DNA of 64,000 bases from Atopsyche davidsoni (Eukaryota; Arthropoda; Insecta; Trichoptera; Hydrobiosidae): the NCBI GenBank assembly GCA_022113835.1, contig JAILWY010000021.1, positions 8,432,001 through 8,496,000 of the forward strand, given 5' to 3'. Positions 1 through 10,780 of this stretch are shown here, piece by piece (position 1 is the first letter of the stretch; every line of letters starts with the position of its first letter). The position numbers and the translations under genes are program-made. The notes beneath the pieces were generated by a model, which had not been told where the DNA came from, did not search any database, and saw nothing but the letters and a program-made list of their open reading frames with translations.

Positions 1-1160
1 AATTTTTAACGTTAAAATGATTGTGGTTAGAACAGCCGATCTTCTATTGAATAAGGTTTTGATAAATATCAAAAATAAGGAAGGAGGCCTAAGTGTCGTA
101 AGATCCTTGGTCGAGTGGCATTTTTGGTGCCTGTCGTTTTGTGGTTTAAACTGGCGCAACACATAAATTGAGAATCAAATATTTTTATAAACTTAAATAT
201 TTTCAATATGTGATATTTTTAACGTATATTTTGATATATAAAAAAAAAAAAACGATTCTCTTAAAAAATCTCAGAATAGTTTGTTAAAATACAACAATGG
301 TAAAAAAGGTTTAACACTTGGCCAAAAGTTTAAATTATGTTCGGCCAAAATAATTATTTTGATTGGAGACATTGATACGCTGAAGTTTAACAAAGGTATT
401 GTAAATAGATATTTTTAAAGAAGTAAAAAATTAGTCATGCTAATCCTATCTATTTATTAAAAAAAATAAAATATTGTATCTAATAGACTTGATAATTTTT
501 GAAATTACTGCATACAATCATTTCAGATTGCCTACTAGTAAGTCTTACGTCTTACGATTAATAAGATTAAGTTGAAACATTATATTATCCAGATAGCTTA
601 CGTTATTTATCGATTACTCAAGGCACCGTGGCTTTAGGATTATGCGATTAAAACAGATTAAAAAACTAAACAGAAACATTTATTATTTTAAAACTTACTA
701 CAAATCTAGAGTTGCGGAAGCCAATGAAAAACTGTTTGAACAGTGCTAGGATTTGACAATATGAATGATTTATTAAAATTTAAATATAAATAAAATAATA
801 GTTTCTTTCCGGAAAAAAATAACGGTCAATATGATTTATTTATTGAAATAATTTTAGATATAAATTTTTTATTGCTATTCTGTACTCGTGCTCAGTTAAA
901 ATTAATAAATAAATTATTTCAAGCAATATTTTTTTAGCAATTATTTTTTAGTCTTTAGATTAAGGTGGCCAAAGATTTTTACACAGTAAACTGAGAGCGA
1001 ATTTCAGCAAGTCCTTAAACTGTAACTCAACGTGGGTCGATATATTTCATGGTTCGTTTAGTGTTTGAACGCAACAAGAAAAAAAAAGTTTAAAAATAGC
1101 TCCGCGACTAGCGCCGTGTAAAAAGTGCAAACGCGATAGCGTTATTACCAACTTAGGGCT
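1..1160. other. AT-rich non-coding DNA, nothing recognised
   Basis: Unique-looking AT-rich sequence with homopolymer A runs (for example 241-252). No open reading frame of note, no terminal repeats and no RNA gene fold was seen. Confidence 0.7.
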
Positions 1161-1510
1161 TATTATTATTTCTATTTCATATCTGCATGAATTCATCCGG
1201 CAAATTTATTGCTCAGCTGGGATGGCGGTGTGCGCGCTGGAGAACTTCTGATAGTACGGGAAAAAGACCAAAGAAAACAAAAAGACGGGAGCGTATGCAA
1301 AACAATGGCAAGCAACAAGCGAAACCGCGCCGCTGCAGTCTGCGGCGTGGGCTGCAGGGGCGTGCAGGGGTGCAGGCAGGGGCGCAGGTAAGGGCGCAGG
1401 TAAGGGCGCGGGCCAGGGGCGCGCAAGGGCTCGGGCCGGGGCGCGGGCCAAGGGCGCAGGGGCGCAGAGGCGCGGGCCCGGGGTCCTCGGCCCGTTATTC
1501 GGACTTGACA
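1161..1510. repeat. GC-rich patch with degenerate GGGCGC minisatellite
   Basis: An abrupt GC-rich island in AT-rich flanks. From about 1377 to 1490 it is an imperfect purine-rich array of GGGCGC-like units (GGGCGCAGGTAA is repeated, then GGGCGCGGGCC variants). Overlapping reading frames of 60 to 126 codons exist on both strands (for example 1187-1567 plus and 1206-1523 minus), but they encode Arg/Gly/Ala- or Ala/Pro-rich low-complexity strings dictated by the repeat, so I do not call a gene. The array contains two CAGGTAAG strings that match a 5' splice-donor consensus; this is probably fortuitous. Runs of G could form G-quadruplexes. Confidence 0.6.
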
Positions 1511-3577
1511 AAGCCTTTATCACGATTGCCTACTGGAACTATTCTGATTGCAATGGTACCTGAATAGCGTATTATAAAAAACATGGCCGTGTATTGATCA
1601 TTTTTATACTAAAGAGTACAATATTCATAGATCTAGTATTAATATGTCGTTTTGATGGAGTTTTTATTATTTAATTAATAAAATATGCTTCAAAAGTTAA
1701 AAACAGCATATATACTTTTTTTATATGTTGCACTAACTCTTTTTCCAAGTTAGCCGAGTTTGCGGATATTGGTTCATCATTTAAAGAAGTAGATTTGTGT
1801 ATTTTTTATTAATGGCATGTGATAGCGCATACTTCATATTTCTTTTATAAAAATGTCAAATACGTCGATTTTATGGTTGTCTCTGGAAATAAAATGATGT
1901 GATGAAAATAATATGGAGTTTCTCGAGAAAAAATAACTTGTTTGTATAAGCTTATAGTTTTAGATTAGTCACAAAAATATGAAAAAGGCTAGATTACTTT
2001 TTAATTAGTTTGGTAAATTTAAATATTCCATTGATGTAAGATAAGAAATAAAAATTATTTTAACGAAATATAAAAAGGCGCTGTAATTAAATACGGTATT
2101 CCCTGATAATATCACTCAAACTTCTCACGTAAACCCTATTTGGCTGATAAAAAGTGAAGATCGAAAGTTCCTGATAAAAAGTACAGAAATAAAAAGGCAC
2201 TAGACAAATATTTTCGGCAACACCGAAAAAAAGGTCATTATTTATCGTCATCTAGAAATACAGCGAAGCTGGCACTTTCGCCCTATGCCAAAAAAAGTTG
2301 GCAAGTTTCGAGAGATCTAAAAACAAAGTAAAGCTAAAAGCAGCAGTTTATCACTGCCACGTGATTCCCCGAGGGTTGTCAAAATATTGAATTACTGCAC
2401 TACATAAAACGTATTAAGACCCGTGAAGGAGTCGCGCTACAGCCTCGAGGCCAGCCACTCCCTGCGCCTACGCGGAGGCTAATTTTATGACCTCAGCTCT
2501 GCCGTGCGAAAACATTGACTAATAAACTTATACAACCCCTGTAACGTGTTTTGTACGTTATTTTCCTTGGCTGATTATTTATTCGTTTATCGGAGACGTT
2601 AGTTATATAATAAACATGCAACATATAGTTAAAAACGGGCGTCTAAGTTGATTAAAAAATTCCCACAAACATGTATAACTTACGTAGTAAGTTACGAGAA
2701 AAGAAAAAGCATCCGAGAAACGCGTGCAAAAAAAACATTAATATGCTGATTTCAGCGGTAAATAGCCTGTTTATTGAGAAATATAAAAGCATCAATAATA
2801 ATAAAAAAAAAAAAAACGTAGTCTCACAAGCGCATTAAAAGTGCAAGTAAAATATTTGAACATTTGTAGACAAATAAAACAATATAAACGAGATATTACT
2901 TGAGAAAAATTTCTTTAAGCTAAACCGCTTTGCTGTCGATAGATTGGATTGGAAAATAACAATGGACTCGGTCGATGTCCTGGGGTGAACAAGGAGTCAA
3001 GGGCTGATAAAAGAAGAAGGTGGCGCTGAAAGAGAGCCAGCCTTTTCATTAGGCACGAGCGGCCACGACGTACGTTTTAATAATAAATTTGATATAAACG
3101 TAATAGTTCACGGGGGTCATCCTCATTCTTTTCAGTATAAATAGTAATTATTCATTTAGAGGTTGTTTTTGGTTTGGGATTGTTCGGAAAAAATTTTATT
3201 CAGTAATGTTAGTACTTTCGTTATACGGAAAATATACCAGCGAGTATTTAGAGACCCAACGTAGGGCGTAAATCAAACGAATGACGAAAACTCGTAACAA
3301 CATTCCAACGGATGAGTGTTTTATCTTGGGTCTAGTATTTCATAGTCAAAAATGAACTTCAGGCGGAAATTAATGAAATGACAGGCTCTCGGCTGCCACG
3401 TGGCCTGTCAGTGGAAAACTGTTTTAATCAGCATAGAGTGAGGGGCAAGGTTGTATTTCTAATTGGGCGATTTTCAAAAAACCTCATAAACCTCAAACAG
3501 ATTCCAACTGATTGATTTGTAATACATTTAGCGTTGGGGCTGTTTCGTGGTGTGCTCTAAATACTTTATACTTTAGC
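1511..3577. other. AT-rich non-coding DNA with two small GC-rich patches
   Basis: No gene seen. GC-rich, CpG-containing patches lie at about 2340-2520 and 3385-3415; each contains a CACGTG E-box-type palindrome (GCCACGTGATTCC near 2356, GCCACGTGGCC near 3395). A run of A occurs near 2800-2815. Function unknown; the patches could be regulatory, but nothing beyond composition and the E-boxes supports that. Confidence 0.5.
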
Positions 3578-3838
3578 TGATAAGTTAAAATAATATTTTT
3601 GAATAAAATACTTGAGTGATTATCCACATGTTTGTTTTTATTTGTGACCGGTTACGCCAACCTTTCACGTTGGCATTATCAAACAGAGTTGGCATTTGAT
3701 AATGCTCACATGAAAGGTTGGCGAAACCGGTCACAAATAAAAACGAACATGTGGATAATCACTCAAGTATTTTATTCAAAAATATTAAAATAGAATTCCA
3801 CCAAGTACTCTGTGTCAAAAATATTGATAAGTTAAAAT
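3578..3838. mobile_element. Family B foldback element with 14-bp target duplication (Penelope-like, hammerhead-like)
   Basis: A 233-bp element (3592-3824) bounded by a 14-bp direct repeat TGATAAGTTAAAAT at 3578-3591 and 3825-3838, which I read as the target-site duplication. The element is a large inverted repeat: the left end begins AATATTTTTGAATAAAATAC and its complement ends at 3786, and both arms contain the CCACATG, GTGACCGGT and GCCAACCTTTCA motifs. Beyond the right arm it carries a non-palindromic tail (GAATTCCACCAAGTACTC, then a CAAAAATAT end). The same sequences recur at 27943-28030, 56510-56690 and 60010-60217. The variable-length duplication and head-to-head arms fit Penelope-like retroelement insertions. 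No protein is encoded. Confidence 0.65.
3693..3733 (+). ncRNA. Hammerhead-like ribozyme core, family B (degenerate)
   Basis: Read 5' to 3': TTGATAA (3696-3702, versus the hammerhead consensus CUGANGA), a single T, a decayed stem II (GCTCAC with GGTTGGC), GAAA (3723-3726), a CC/GG mini-stem and GTC (3730-3732) as the would-be cleavage triplet. The mirror copy on the minus strand has TTGATAA complementary to 3676-3682, an intact GCCAAC/GTTGGC stem II, but GTAA instead of GAAA (complement of 3652-3655), and GTC complementary to 3646-3648. Both copies are mutated and probably inactive. Confidence 0.4.
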
Positions 3839-4784
3839 GTAACTGTTAAAAACATAAAAAACAGTCATTTTCATTTGAAACGTAAATTTGAAAAACGAGG
3901 AAAAAATGAGTGTTTTTTATTTATTTTCGTCAGAAATTTGATATTTTGGAAAATAGAAATTCTAAATAAATAAAAAATACCGTAGCATTATTTTAAATTC
4001 TAATTTTAATATAAATAAAAATAATTTAAAATCGTTGTACTACATATTTCTTCTTTCTATTTATAATTTGAAATTGTAAGATTTTACAATTTGTTTCTAT
4101 AATATGTCGCTCGGAGGAGACTCGAAGGTACGTTTATTTTCTGTCTTTGAAACTATTATAAAGCCCCTTTGATGGTAACAAAGTATAAAAGTATGCCCCA
4201 GGGCATAGAATATATCAGACGTCGCTGATCATTGAATAACATTCTACTTTGAAAGGGTACTCCGAGCGCTTACAACAATATTAGATGTTACGCCACGAAA
4301 TCGCCATCCATCTGCTTGTGCTCGCAGTACTAGTGATTTAGAAAGTGAAGGAAATATCACACATATTTTTCAATGAAATTGATACCTTCGTGTAATTTAA
4401 AAATTTATAAACCAAAAATAAATCAAGAATTTGAGGTAACCGATCTTCGAGATTTTTTAGCTTTTAATTTATAAAGAAACAAGATTTTAACACAACAAAG
4501 TCTGTTATTTAATGAAAATAAATACGCCTTGCGTGGAATCAAAAACAGTAAGACCCTGAAAAAAACCACTGTGCTTTTAAAGATGTATAGCGTGATATTC
4601 TTTAAAATATTCAGAAGGGCATTTTTCAGCCTTTTTAACTGTATTTGATTTTTAATATAAAAAAAAATAGTGCATTCTAATGCAATGATAAATGTAACAA
4701 ATTTAATGCAATAAAAAAAATTAAAGCTTCTTCTTCTGGTGCTTCTTTTCATAGGAGGTTGGTGACTATTTCTATTTTGGGGCA
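3839..4784. other. AT-rich non-coding DNA
   Basis: No gene, tRNA or terminal-repeat structure seen. A 135-codon minus-strand frame (4423-4830) runs through it, but most of the product is Lys/Phe/Ile/Leu-rich as expected from AT-rich DNA. Its amino-terminal part overlaps the tandem duplication that follows. No family was recognised. Confidence 0.6.
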
Positions 4785-5330
4785 ATCTCACTAATTCGGC
4801 CATACTTCTGACCTCTTTCCAGTGTCTCATTTTTTTTGGCAGTCAACTGAAGGATGCTTTACTTACTGTTACAAAAAATATGGCCAAAATAAGGTGATAT
4901 GTTTTAATATGAACTATTTCAGAAAAAAATATTTTTAGTGATTTTTTTTAAAGCGTTACGATGTGATAATACGTCGTATTAATATACTTTTTATATTTAA
5001 TATAAAAAAAGGCGAGAATTTTTTTTTATCAAAATTTATAATAATACTCGTATTCGATACTAATTCGGCCGTACTTTTGATCTCTGTTCAGTGTCCCATT
5101 TCCTTTGGCAATCAGTTGGAAGATTGCTATACTTACTGGGATACTTGAGGGATATGTTTGATAGTATAAACTATTTCAGAAAAAAATATTTTTAGTGATT
5201 TTTTTTAAAGCGTGATAATGGATGCTTACGACGCGATAATACGTCGTATTAATATACTTTTTATATGTAATATTAAAAAAATTCGAGAATTTTTTTTTTT
5301 TATTAAAATATATAATAATATTTGAGTTCG
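4785..5330. repeat. Tandem duplication of a 269-bp unit
   Basis: Two diverged copies: the landmark TAATTCGGCC is at 4792 and again at 5061. Each copy then has a CAGTGTCYCATTT block, a CTTTGGCARTCA-like block (copy 1 has TTTTGGCAGTCA), CTATTTCAGAAAAAAATATT, an AAAGCGT block, the palindrome TAATACGTCGTATTA and a G/C-AGAATTTTTTTT block. The copies differ by small indels; the second has an extra ATGGATGCTTACGA segment. No terminal inverted repeats were found, so this is a local duplication of an unknown repeat rather than a recognised transposon. Confidence 0.75.
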
Positions 5331-5430
5331 AGTTGCCAGCCACATGATACCACCTTAAACAATTCTTTCAAATCGAAACAGTATACCATCGGGGGCCGTG
5401 ACAGGCTGTGCAGTTGCTCGTGGCTCGCGG

Positions 5431-5518
5431 CGGGGCGGGGCGGGGCGGGGCGGGGCGGGGCGGGGCGGGGCGGGGCGGGGCGGGGGCGGGGGCGGGGGCG
5501 GGGGCGGGGGCGGGCGGG
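5431..5518 (+). repeat. (CGGGG)10-(CGGGGG)5 microsatellite, G-quadruplex-prone
   Basis: Ten exact CGGGG units (5431-5480) followed by five CGGGGG units (5481-5510) and CGGGCGGG. Every unit contributes a G4 or G5 run separated by one C, so the plus strand can form many stacked G-quadruplexes and the minus strand i-motifs. Frames through it (for example 5322-5642 plus, 5303-5659 minus) give Gly/Arg/Ala or Pro/Arg/Ala repeats and are not genes. It stands out sharply against AT-rich flanks. Confidence 0.9.
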
Positions 5519-5889
5519 CATTACTCTTCGTTTAGCCGTTGTTTTATGTCCTCCCGGTATCTCAGCTGTCTCCAGAGCCGCGCCAACACTTATCCCCTCA
5601 CTAATGTTAAACGCCCTATTTATCGCACATATTGTCACCTGATCGGAAAATAAACTCAATATATGTGATATATAGTTGCAGGGACGATAGTTACGCGTGA
5701 GGTTAACGTGACATTGGATATGTTTTTTTTATTATTTGTATACGGTATATTTTACGTAAGACGTTAATTTTCATTTGCATCACCGCGTAAAAAAATAAAA
5801 AATATATTTGTATTTATTTTTTGTTCATTTGGTCAGACATAGTAAATTTCACTGAATTAACTGTTTAAAATTTTTTCAAATTAAGTATC
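5519..5889. other. Non-coding DNA between G-run and hAT-type element
   Basis: A moderately GC-rich shoulder (to about 5600) followed by AT-rich sequence. Nothing recognised. Confidence 0.6.
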
Positions 5890-6669
5890 TTCTAAACCAG
5901 TGCTTCTAAAAGAGGTCCCTACGGACCCCAGGGGGTCCCTGGGATTATTCAGGGGGCTTTAGAAAATTAAAATCGATTTGGGGGTCCCTGAACAACGTCA
6001 GGGGGTCTGCGCAAGGATTAATATAAAATAAAAAAATTGGGACACATTTTTATTAATATGGAAGTTAAAATAAAGAACAATGAATACATTATTACCGATT
6101 TTTACGTCCTAAGTAAAATATAAATATAGACAGGTGCATAATACACAAGTGATAACAGGCATCGCGGTGAGTCAGGTAGGTTTATACAGGAACGCAATAG
6201 AGTCGATACTTGCACCAACTAGTCTATAATATGAATTTATGTAGTTTTTCACCCAGGGGCCGTAGGCAAGTTTTGACTATGAAAGGGGGTCCGTGGGGAA
6301 GTTTTGACTATGAAAGGGGGTCCGTAGGCAAGTTTTGACTATGAAAGGGGGTCCGTGGGGAAGTTTTGACTATGAAAGGGGGTCCGTGGGGAAGTTTTGA
6401 CTATGAAAGGGGGTCCGTAGGCAAGTTTTGACTATGAAAGGGGGTCCGTGGGGAAGTTTTGACTATGAAAGGGGGTCCGTGGGGAAGTTTTGACTATGAA
6501 AGGGGGTCCGTAGGCAAGTTTTGACTATGAAAGGGGGTCCGTGGGGAAGTTTTGACTATGAAAGGGGGTCCGTGGGGAAGTTTTGACTATGAAAGGGGGT
6601 CCGTGGGCGAGTTTTGACTATGAAAAGGGGTCCGTGGGCCAAAAGAGTTTGAAAGCCACTGCTCTAAAC
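5890..6669. mobile_element. hAT-type MITE with 8-bp target duplication
   Basis: A 764-bp non-autonomous element at 5898-6661. The left end starts CAGTGCTTCTAAAAGAGGTC and the right end reads, on the opposite strand, CAGTGGCTTTCAAACTCTTT: imperfect terminal inverted repeats of the CAGTGGTTCTCAAA type common in hAT transposons. The flanks are TTCTAAAC (5890-5897) and CTCTAAAC (6662-6669), an 8-bp duplication with one mismatch that fits the nTCTAnAn preference of many hAT elements. The interior has further GGGGTCCC/GGGACCCC motifs near both ends, an AT-rich unique middle (about 6015-6240) and a minisatellite on the right side. No transposase is encoded. Confidence 0.85.
6268..6639 (+). repeat. 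31-bp minisatellite with 93-bp higher-order pattern inside the hAT-type MITE
   Basis: Twelve copies of a 31-bp unit starting AAGTTTTGACTATGAAAGGG, each start exactly 31 bp after the last (6268, 6299, 6330 ... 6609). The units differ only in the linker before the A pair: CGTAGGC (type A) or CGTGGGG (type B). The order is A B, A B B, A B B, A B B, then a variant with CGTGGGC. The ABB trimer makes a 93-bp higher-order repeat. The near-perfect identity suggests recent expansion by unequal exchange or slippage. The unit is derived from the subterminal GGGGGTCCGTGGG motif of the element's own right end. Confidence 0.93.
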
Positions 6670-7900
6670 GAAGAAATCTATCTTACCTAATCAATAAATT
6701 CATTCGTGGTATTACAAATAATTATGTGATTCAAAAACTTTGTGAAAAGTATAAAAGTTGCTTTTAAACTAAATTTTAAATATTACCTTTAAATATACTT
6801 TTTAAATATAAAATTTTCATCCATAAAGAAAATCATTCCGAAGAAAGTCTAGTTTAAATATACTGTAAAAAAATAATTCTTTTCGCATGTGATTATGATT
6901 ATATTAAAGTACAGTAAAGTTCAGAATACTAGCATATGTGACAGCGTACACCTTTCATTTGGTGATGTTTCTTTTTTAACCTGTCTAAAAAGAAGGATGT
7001 AATGCATGCAAAATAAGGAACTGACTGTGAGTGACGATCATATTTGATAACAAGTCACTTGCTTCTCTTGTGAGCTGACAGCAATCCTTGTACCATCTAT
7101 GAGACTTTATGCATGAAACATTAATCGATTGTGTATAATGTTTAAATTTAATATTTTTTTGTTGATATCACGATTTTTGAAACATCACATTTAGTAGAAT
7201 ATATGGCTTTGTCAATCCCGGGTTACAGATCTCATTTTTCCATTTTTTCCAGTTCGAAACGAAATCTCCACTTGAAATATCGATCAAATGTACCATCCCA
7301 GTATGACGATTGATGGCAATACTTCACTCCGAGTGGGCTCAGCTCTTCCAATAGAAGAAAATCCATACATACGGAGTAAACCGCACGAATAATACATTTA
7401 AGAAATACTTTTAGATCCGAGATATTACTTACGAGCTACTTTGAAAACGGACGGATTTAATTCAAATTACACGCTTGAAATGGATTTTATTTGAATTAAG
7501 CATATATTTTTTGAAATAATGCTTTAAGTTAAGTGTGCAGAATCATGGTTCGTTTACTCATTATCCACTTTGATTGTGTCTTAATTTTCGACAGTACGGA
7601 TTGTTTTATTTGAAAAATTCAATGATTTTCATTACCAAATAAGTGATTTCTTTGATATTTTTTAAATATATTTTATTACAAAAGGTAAACGTGCAATTTA
7701 TTTCTAGATTTAATAAAAAATACGAATGATAATCTATGCAAATGAAAATACTAGTATTGTAAAATAATTATTTATTACTGCTGTAAAAACATGATTCATG
7801 CAGAATTTACATTAAAATTTTAAATTTGATTTTTTTATTTTTACTTGCATTATATGTTATGCTTTGCACACACAGTAAATCCAACTGCATATCAACATAT
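6670..7900. other. AT-rich non-coding DNA
   Basis: No gene or repeat structure seen. The stretch contains long A/T-rich tracts and no reading frame with recognisable composition. Confidence 0.7.
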
Positions 7901-8335
7901 ACTCCAACTTGGGGAACATTCACAATCAAGCACCACACCGCGCCCAGGCCGCTGCGCACAGAGCCAACTTGATTGTACGTGATTTCGCACGGGCCGATAG
8001 ACGGCTTATTGGGTTACACGAGTTTGTATGAATTTACATGCCGGCGCATGTAGCTTTTCAATGAAAAATTCCTTTCTTTGCATAATGGGCTTATCGATTT
8101 TCTCTTATCGAGTTCACTTTGTTCGCAACTCGCAGTGAGGAACCGCGATTATAATTGGCAATTCTGCGAGAACCACACACAATATAGTGGCTCGCGGTGT
8201 TCCCGGAGCACCCCGCGGTGCAATATTGCTTCATAACAATCAACTTGGAATAACCCTTCCGTGAGCGCAATACTGACTTCAGCACGAAGATGTTAACGAA
8301 ACGTATGCCGAAATGCTATAGATACTACTCATTTT
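7901..8335. other. GC-richer, CpG-containing patch
   Basis: Base composition rises clearly relative to flanks (for example CCGCGCCCAGGCCGCTGCGC near 7940, and the region 8100-8260). There is an imperfect hairpin around 8191-8215 (CGCGGTG ... CACCCCGCG). The only frame (8091-8285, minus, 64 codons) has no recognisable motif. It may be a conserved non-coding or regulatory block, but this cannot be shown from one sequence. Confidence 0.4.
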
Positions 8336-10390
8336 TTGGATGCCGGGCAGCCAATTCCCTTTTAAAGAATTTCCCTTTTGCGCTTATTCATATCATACCA
8401 TAATAAAAATACCATTTTACAAAAGGAATATTTTTTTTATTAATAATAATTGTAATAATTGATAAAAATTTGATGATTACTAATTTTTATAGAATAAAAT
8501 AGTTGTGGCTGTAAAACTACGAAATTAATTAATATTTATATTTTGTAACAGTTTTTGCTTGAATGTAATTTTAGGCTTATGGAAATAAATGACATTATCA
8601 ATAATGTAATTACTTAATAATTATAATCAAATACTATATTAAAAATGAGTGATTTTTTACTGAAGTCTGACCGTTTTTCATATTAAGCAAATGAGGTTGA
8701 TTATGTATTGATTTCAATAAACTGAAAAATCCTGCTGACAAGGTATTAATTACATATTTATAAATTTGTGCAGTGGCTCGATTAAAGTCCGACTATTTTC
8801 AACTAATAAAACAGCAAGTAATTGATATAAACTTTTTATATGCACTTATAAAAAAAACGTAAATAATATAGAAATTAGATATTTATAAATATTTTTTAAA
8901 GGTTTTAGATTATTAAGTCCGACTGTTGCACGAATACCGATAAACGAGAGAGCCTCCACTGCAAGGCTGTGTGTAACAGTGCAGGGATGTGAGATCTACG
9001 AAACAATGGCCACCGCGAATGGTCCCGAACAATCTGGTTCCGGGAATGCACTTATTGCAAGCATTATCTGCATCTGAGTTCAGGTAGTTTGTTAAGGCAA
9101 CGCGCTCCATGATTTATGTTACCTTGTTATTACAGTTATACCCGGGATGAATTTGGATGCTGTTTGCATTTCCCGAAGTTACATTACCAAGAGAAATCAA
9201 TATGAGCACATTGATTAGTTTTGATGAATACTTTTAAAAAAAACCTTGGACTGTTTTTTGAATTTTTGTCAGATGGTTTTTTCACATATTTCAATAAAAT
9301 AAAAAAGGAGACCTGTTGGAAAGCAGAATTGAAAATCACACTTAAGAATTATGAAATGACGTTCACAAAGTCACAAAGATTATTAAAATAAATTTTTATC
9401 GACTTGTTTACTTGTACATATTATTATGTGATAGTGTTCGTTTGATTTGGCACAGGGTGGTATTTGTGCCAGTGTTGGGCAGCAGGATATAACCTGGGCA
9501 TACTAATGAAGGAGTTTAAAACGAGTGTAATGCTGTGTTCTTGCGAGGCGTGTGTACTTCTTGTACGAATAATTTAACTGATTGAATAAATCTGCGATCC
9601 GGAGGGCGGGAAAGTTCACGATCGACAAAAACACGTCGGTCTGCTTTCATACATAGCTAATTTATTATTCAAGTTTTTGCGTAACTTATTTTTGATGAAT
9701 GTAGTTAGCTAAAACTTTACTGACTCTGCATCTGCGTAAATAGAAAAGTTAGATAAAATATTCCTAAATTATCTCTGGATTTTACATTAAAATGAAATTT
9801 GTACATAGAAAAGCTAATCTGAAAAAAATGCAAAGTTGTTTGCTAAAGTAATAAAATAGCGTACTTTTACTAAGTTATATTCCGTTTGAACTACAGAGTG
9901 TTTTGAAATAAACACTCAATTACTACGATTGTTTTTTGTGTGATGAATATATATATCGTAAAAACACATTCGTTCTCTTAAATACAATTACTTTTTTAAC
10001 AACACATGAAAAACTTTGAAATATTTTGGGTCTTTTATTAAAAGTGCACTAAAAAAAATATATGTATTTTTGCTCTTGTGATATGAATATAAATATTATC
10101 CTTAAAAATCGAGATATTGTGACTGTCACCCTTGCAATGCTCTGAAGATTTGATGGGGTTCTACCGTGGTATTTTTGGTGATGTTGTGGTGCGTCATTCA
10201 TCTTTGCGATCACAAAAGATAGATAGGATGGAAGTTGAATTCGACAGCGAAGAACTCCTGCGTTGTAAACGAATATAAGATTGGATTGAATGCATACGGA
10301 ATTTTTATAAAATAGCGTGGGCGTATAGTATTTAATAGAGTAAAAAGATAAATTTAATATTATAATATTAAAGGCAACATAAAATTTACG
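8336..10390. other. AT-rich non-coding DNA with one GC-richer patch
   Basis: Mostly AT-rich. A GC-richer patch lies at about 8925-9170; a 65-codon minus-strand frame there (8913-9110) has no recognised family. Nothing else was seen. Confidence 0.65.
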
Positions 10391-10780
10391 GAAGAATCTA
10401 CATAGATGTTTTGAAAGTATTCTTTCGCTGCATATTTAAAGTGCTGATTCTTATGAAATGTTATTCGAACCTTTTTATGATCTATGGTTGCACTTTTCGC
10501 GTAATGGACCGCGGCCCCTCCGGAGCCCCTGCGACTGCATCAATCCTGCAAACACTGCCCCCCTCTCCTATCTCCCCTGAAAATGCATCCAACTTTCTGC
10601 ACCGCACAATTTTTCTTTGTTAAATCAGAAAGCTCCCGAGTTCGGGAAAAGCTCGACGGGTGTTTGCAGGCACTCCATCGCGCGGCCCGCGGTCGGCGAG
10701 GCGGTCGGGCAGTCCGCCGGCCGGGGCCGCAGAGCGACCGCGACCCTCCCCTCAAAACACGTACAACTTGCTCAAATCTT
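10391..10780. other. GC-rich, CpG-dense patch
   Basis: Strongly GC-rich between about 10501 and 10760, with dense CpG (GGCCCGCGGTCGGCGAGGCG near 10685). Short frames overlap on both strands (10411-10623 plus, 10583-10900 plus, 10540-10833 minus). None shows a domain; they reflect the few stops in GC-rich DNA. Candidate regulatory island, unproven. Confidence 0.4.

Noticed and set aside
1187..1567. Arg/Gly/Ala-rich 126-codon frame
   Set aside because: It is a translation of a GGGCGC minisatellite, with equally long frames on the opposite strand.
4423..4830. 135-codon minus-strand frame
   Set aside because: The amino-terminal part falls in the tandem duplication and the rest is Lys/Phe/Ile-rich; the corresponding frame is not kept in the second copy of the duplication.
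5303..5659. Pro/Arg/Ala repeat protein across the G-run
   Set aside because: Produced in all phases by (CGGGG)n; no independent coding evidence.
6268..6639. CRISPR array
   Set aside because: 31-bp units are directly adjacent with no unique spacers, inside a hAT-type MITE in eukaryotic DNA.
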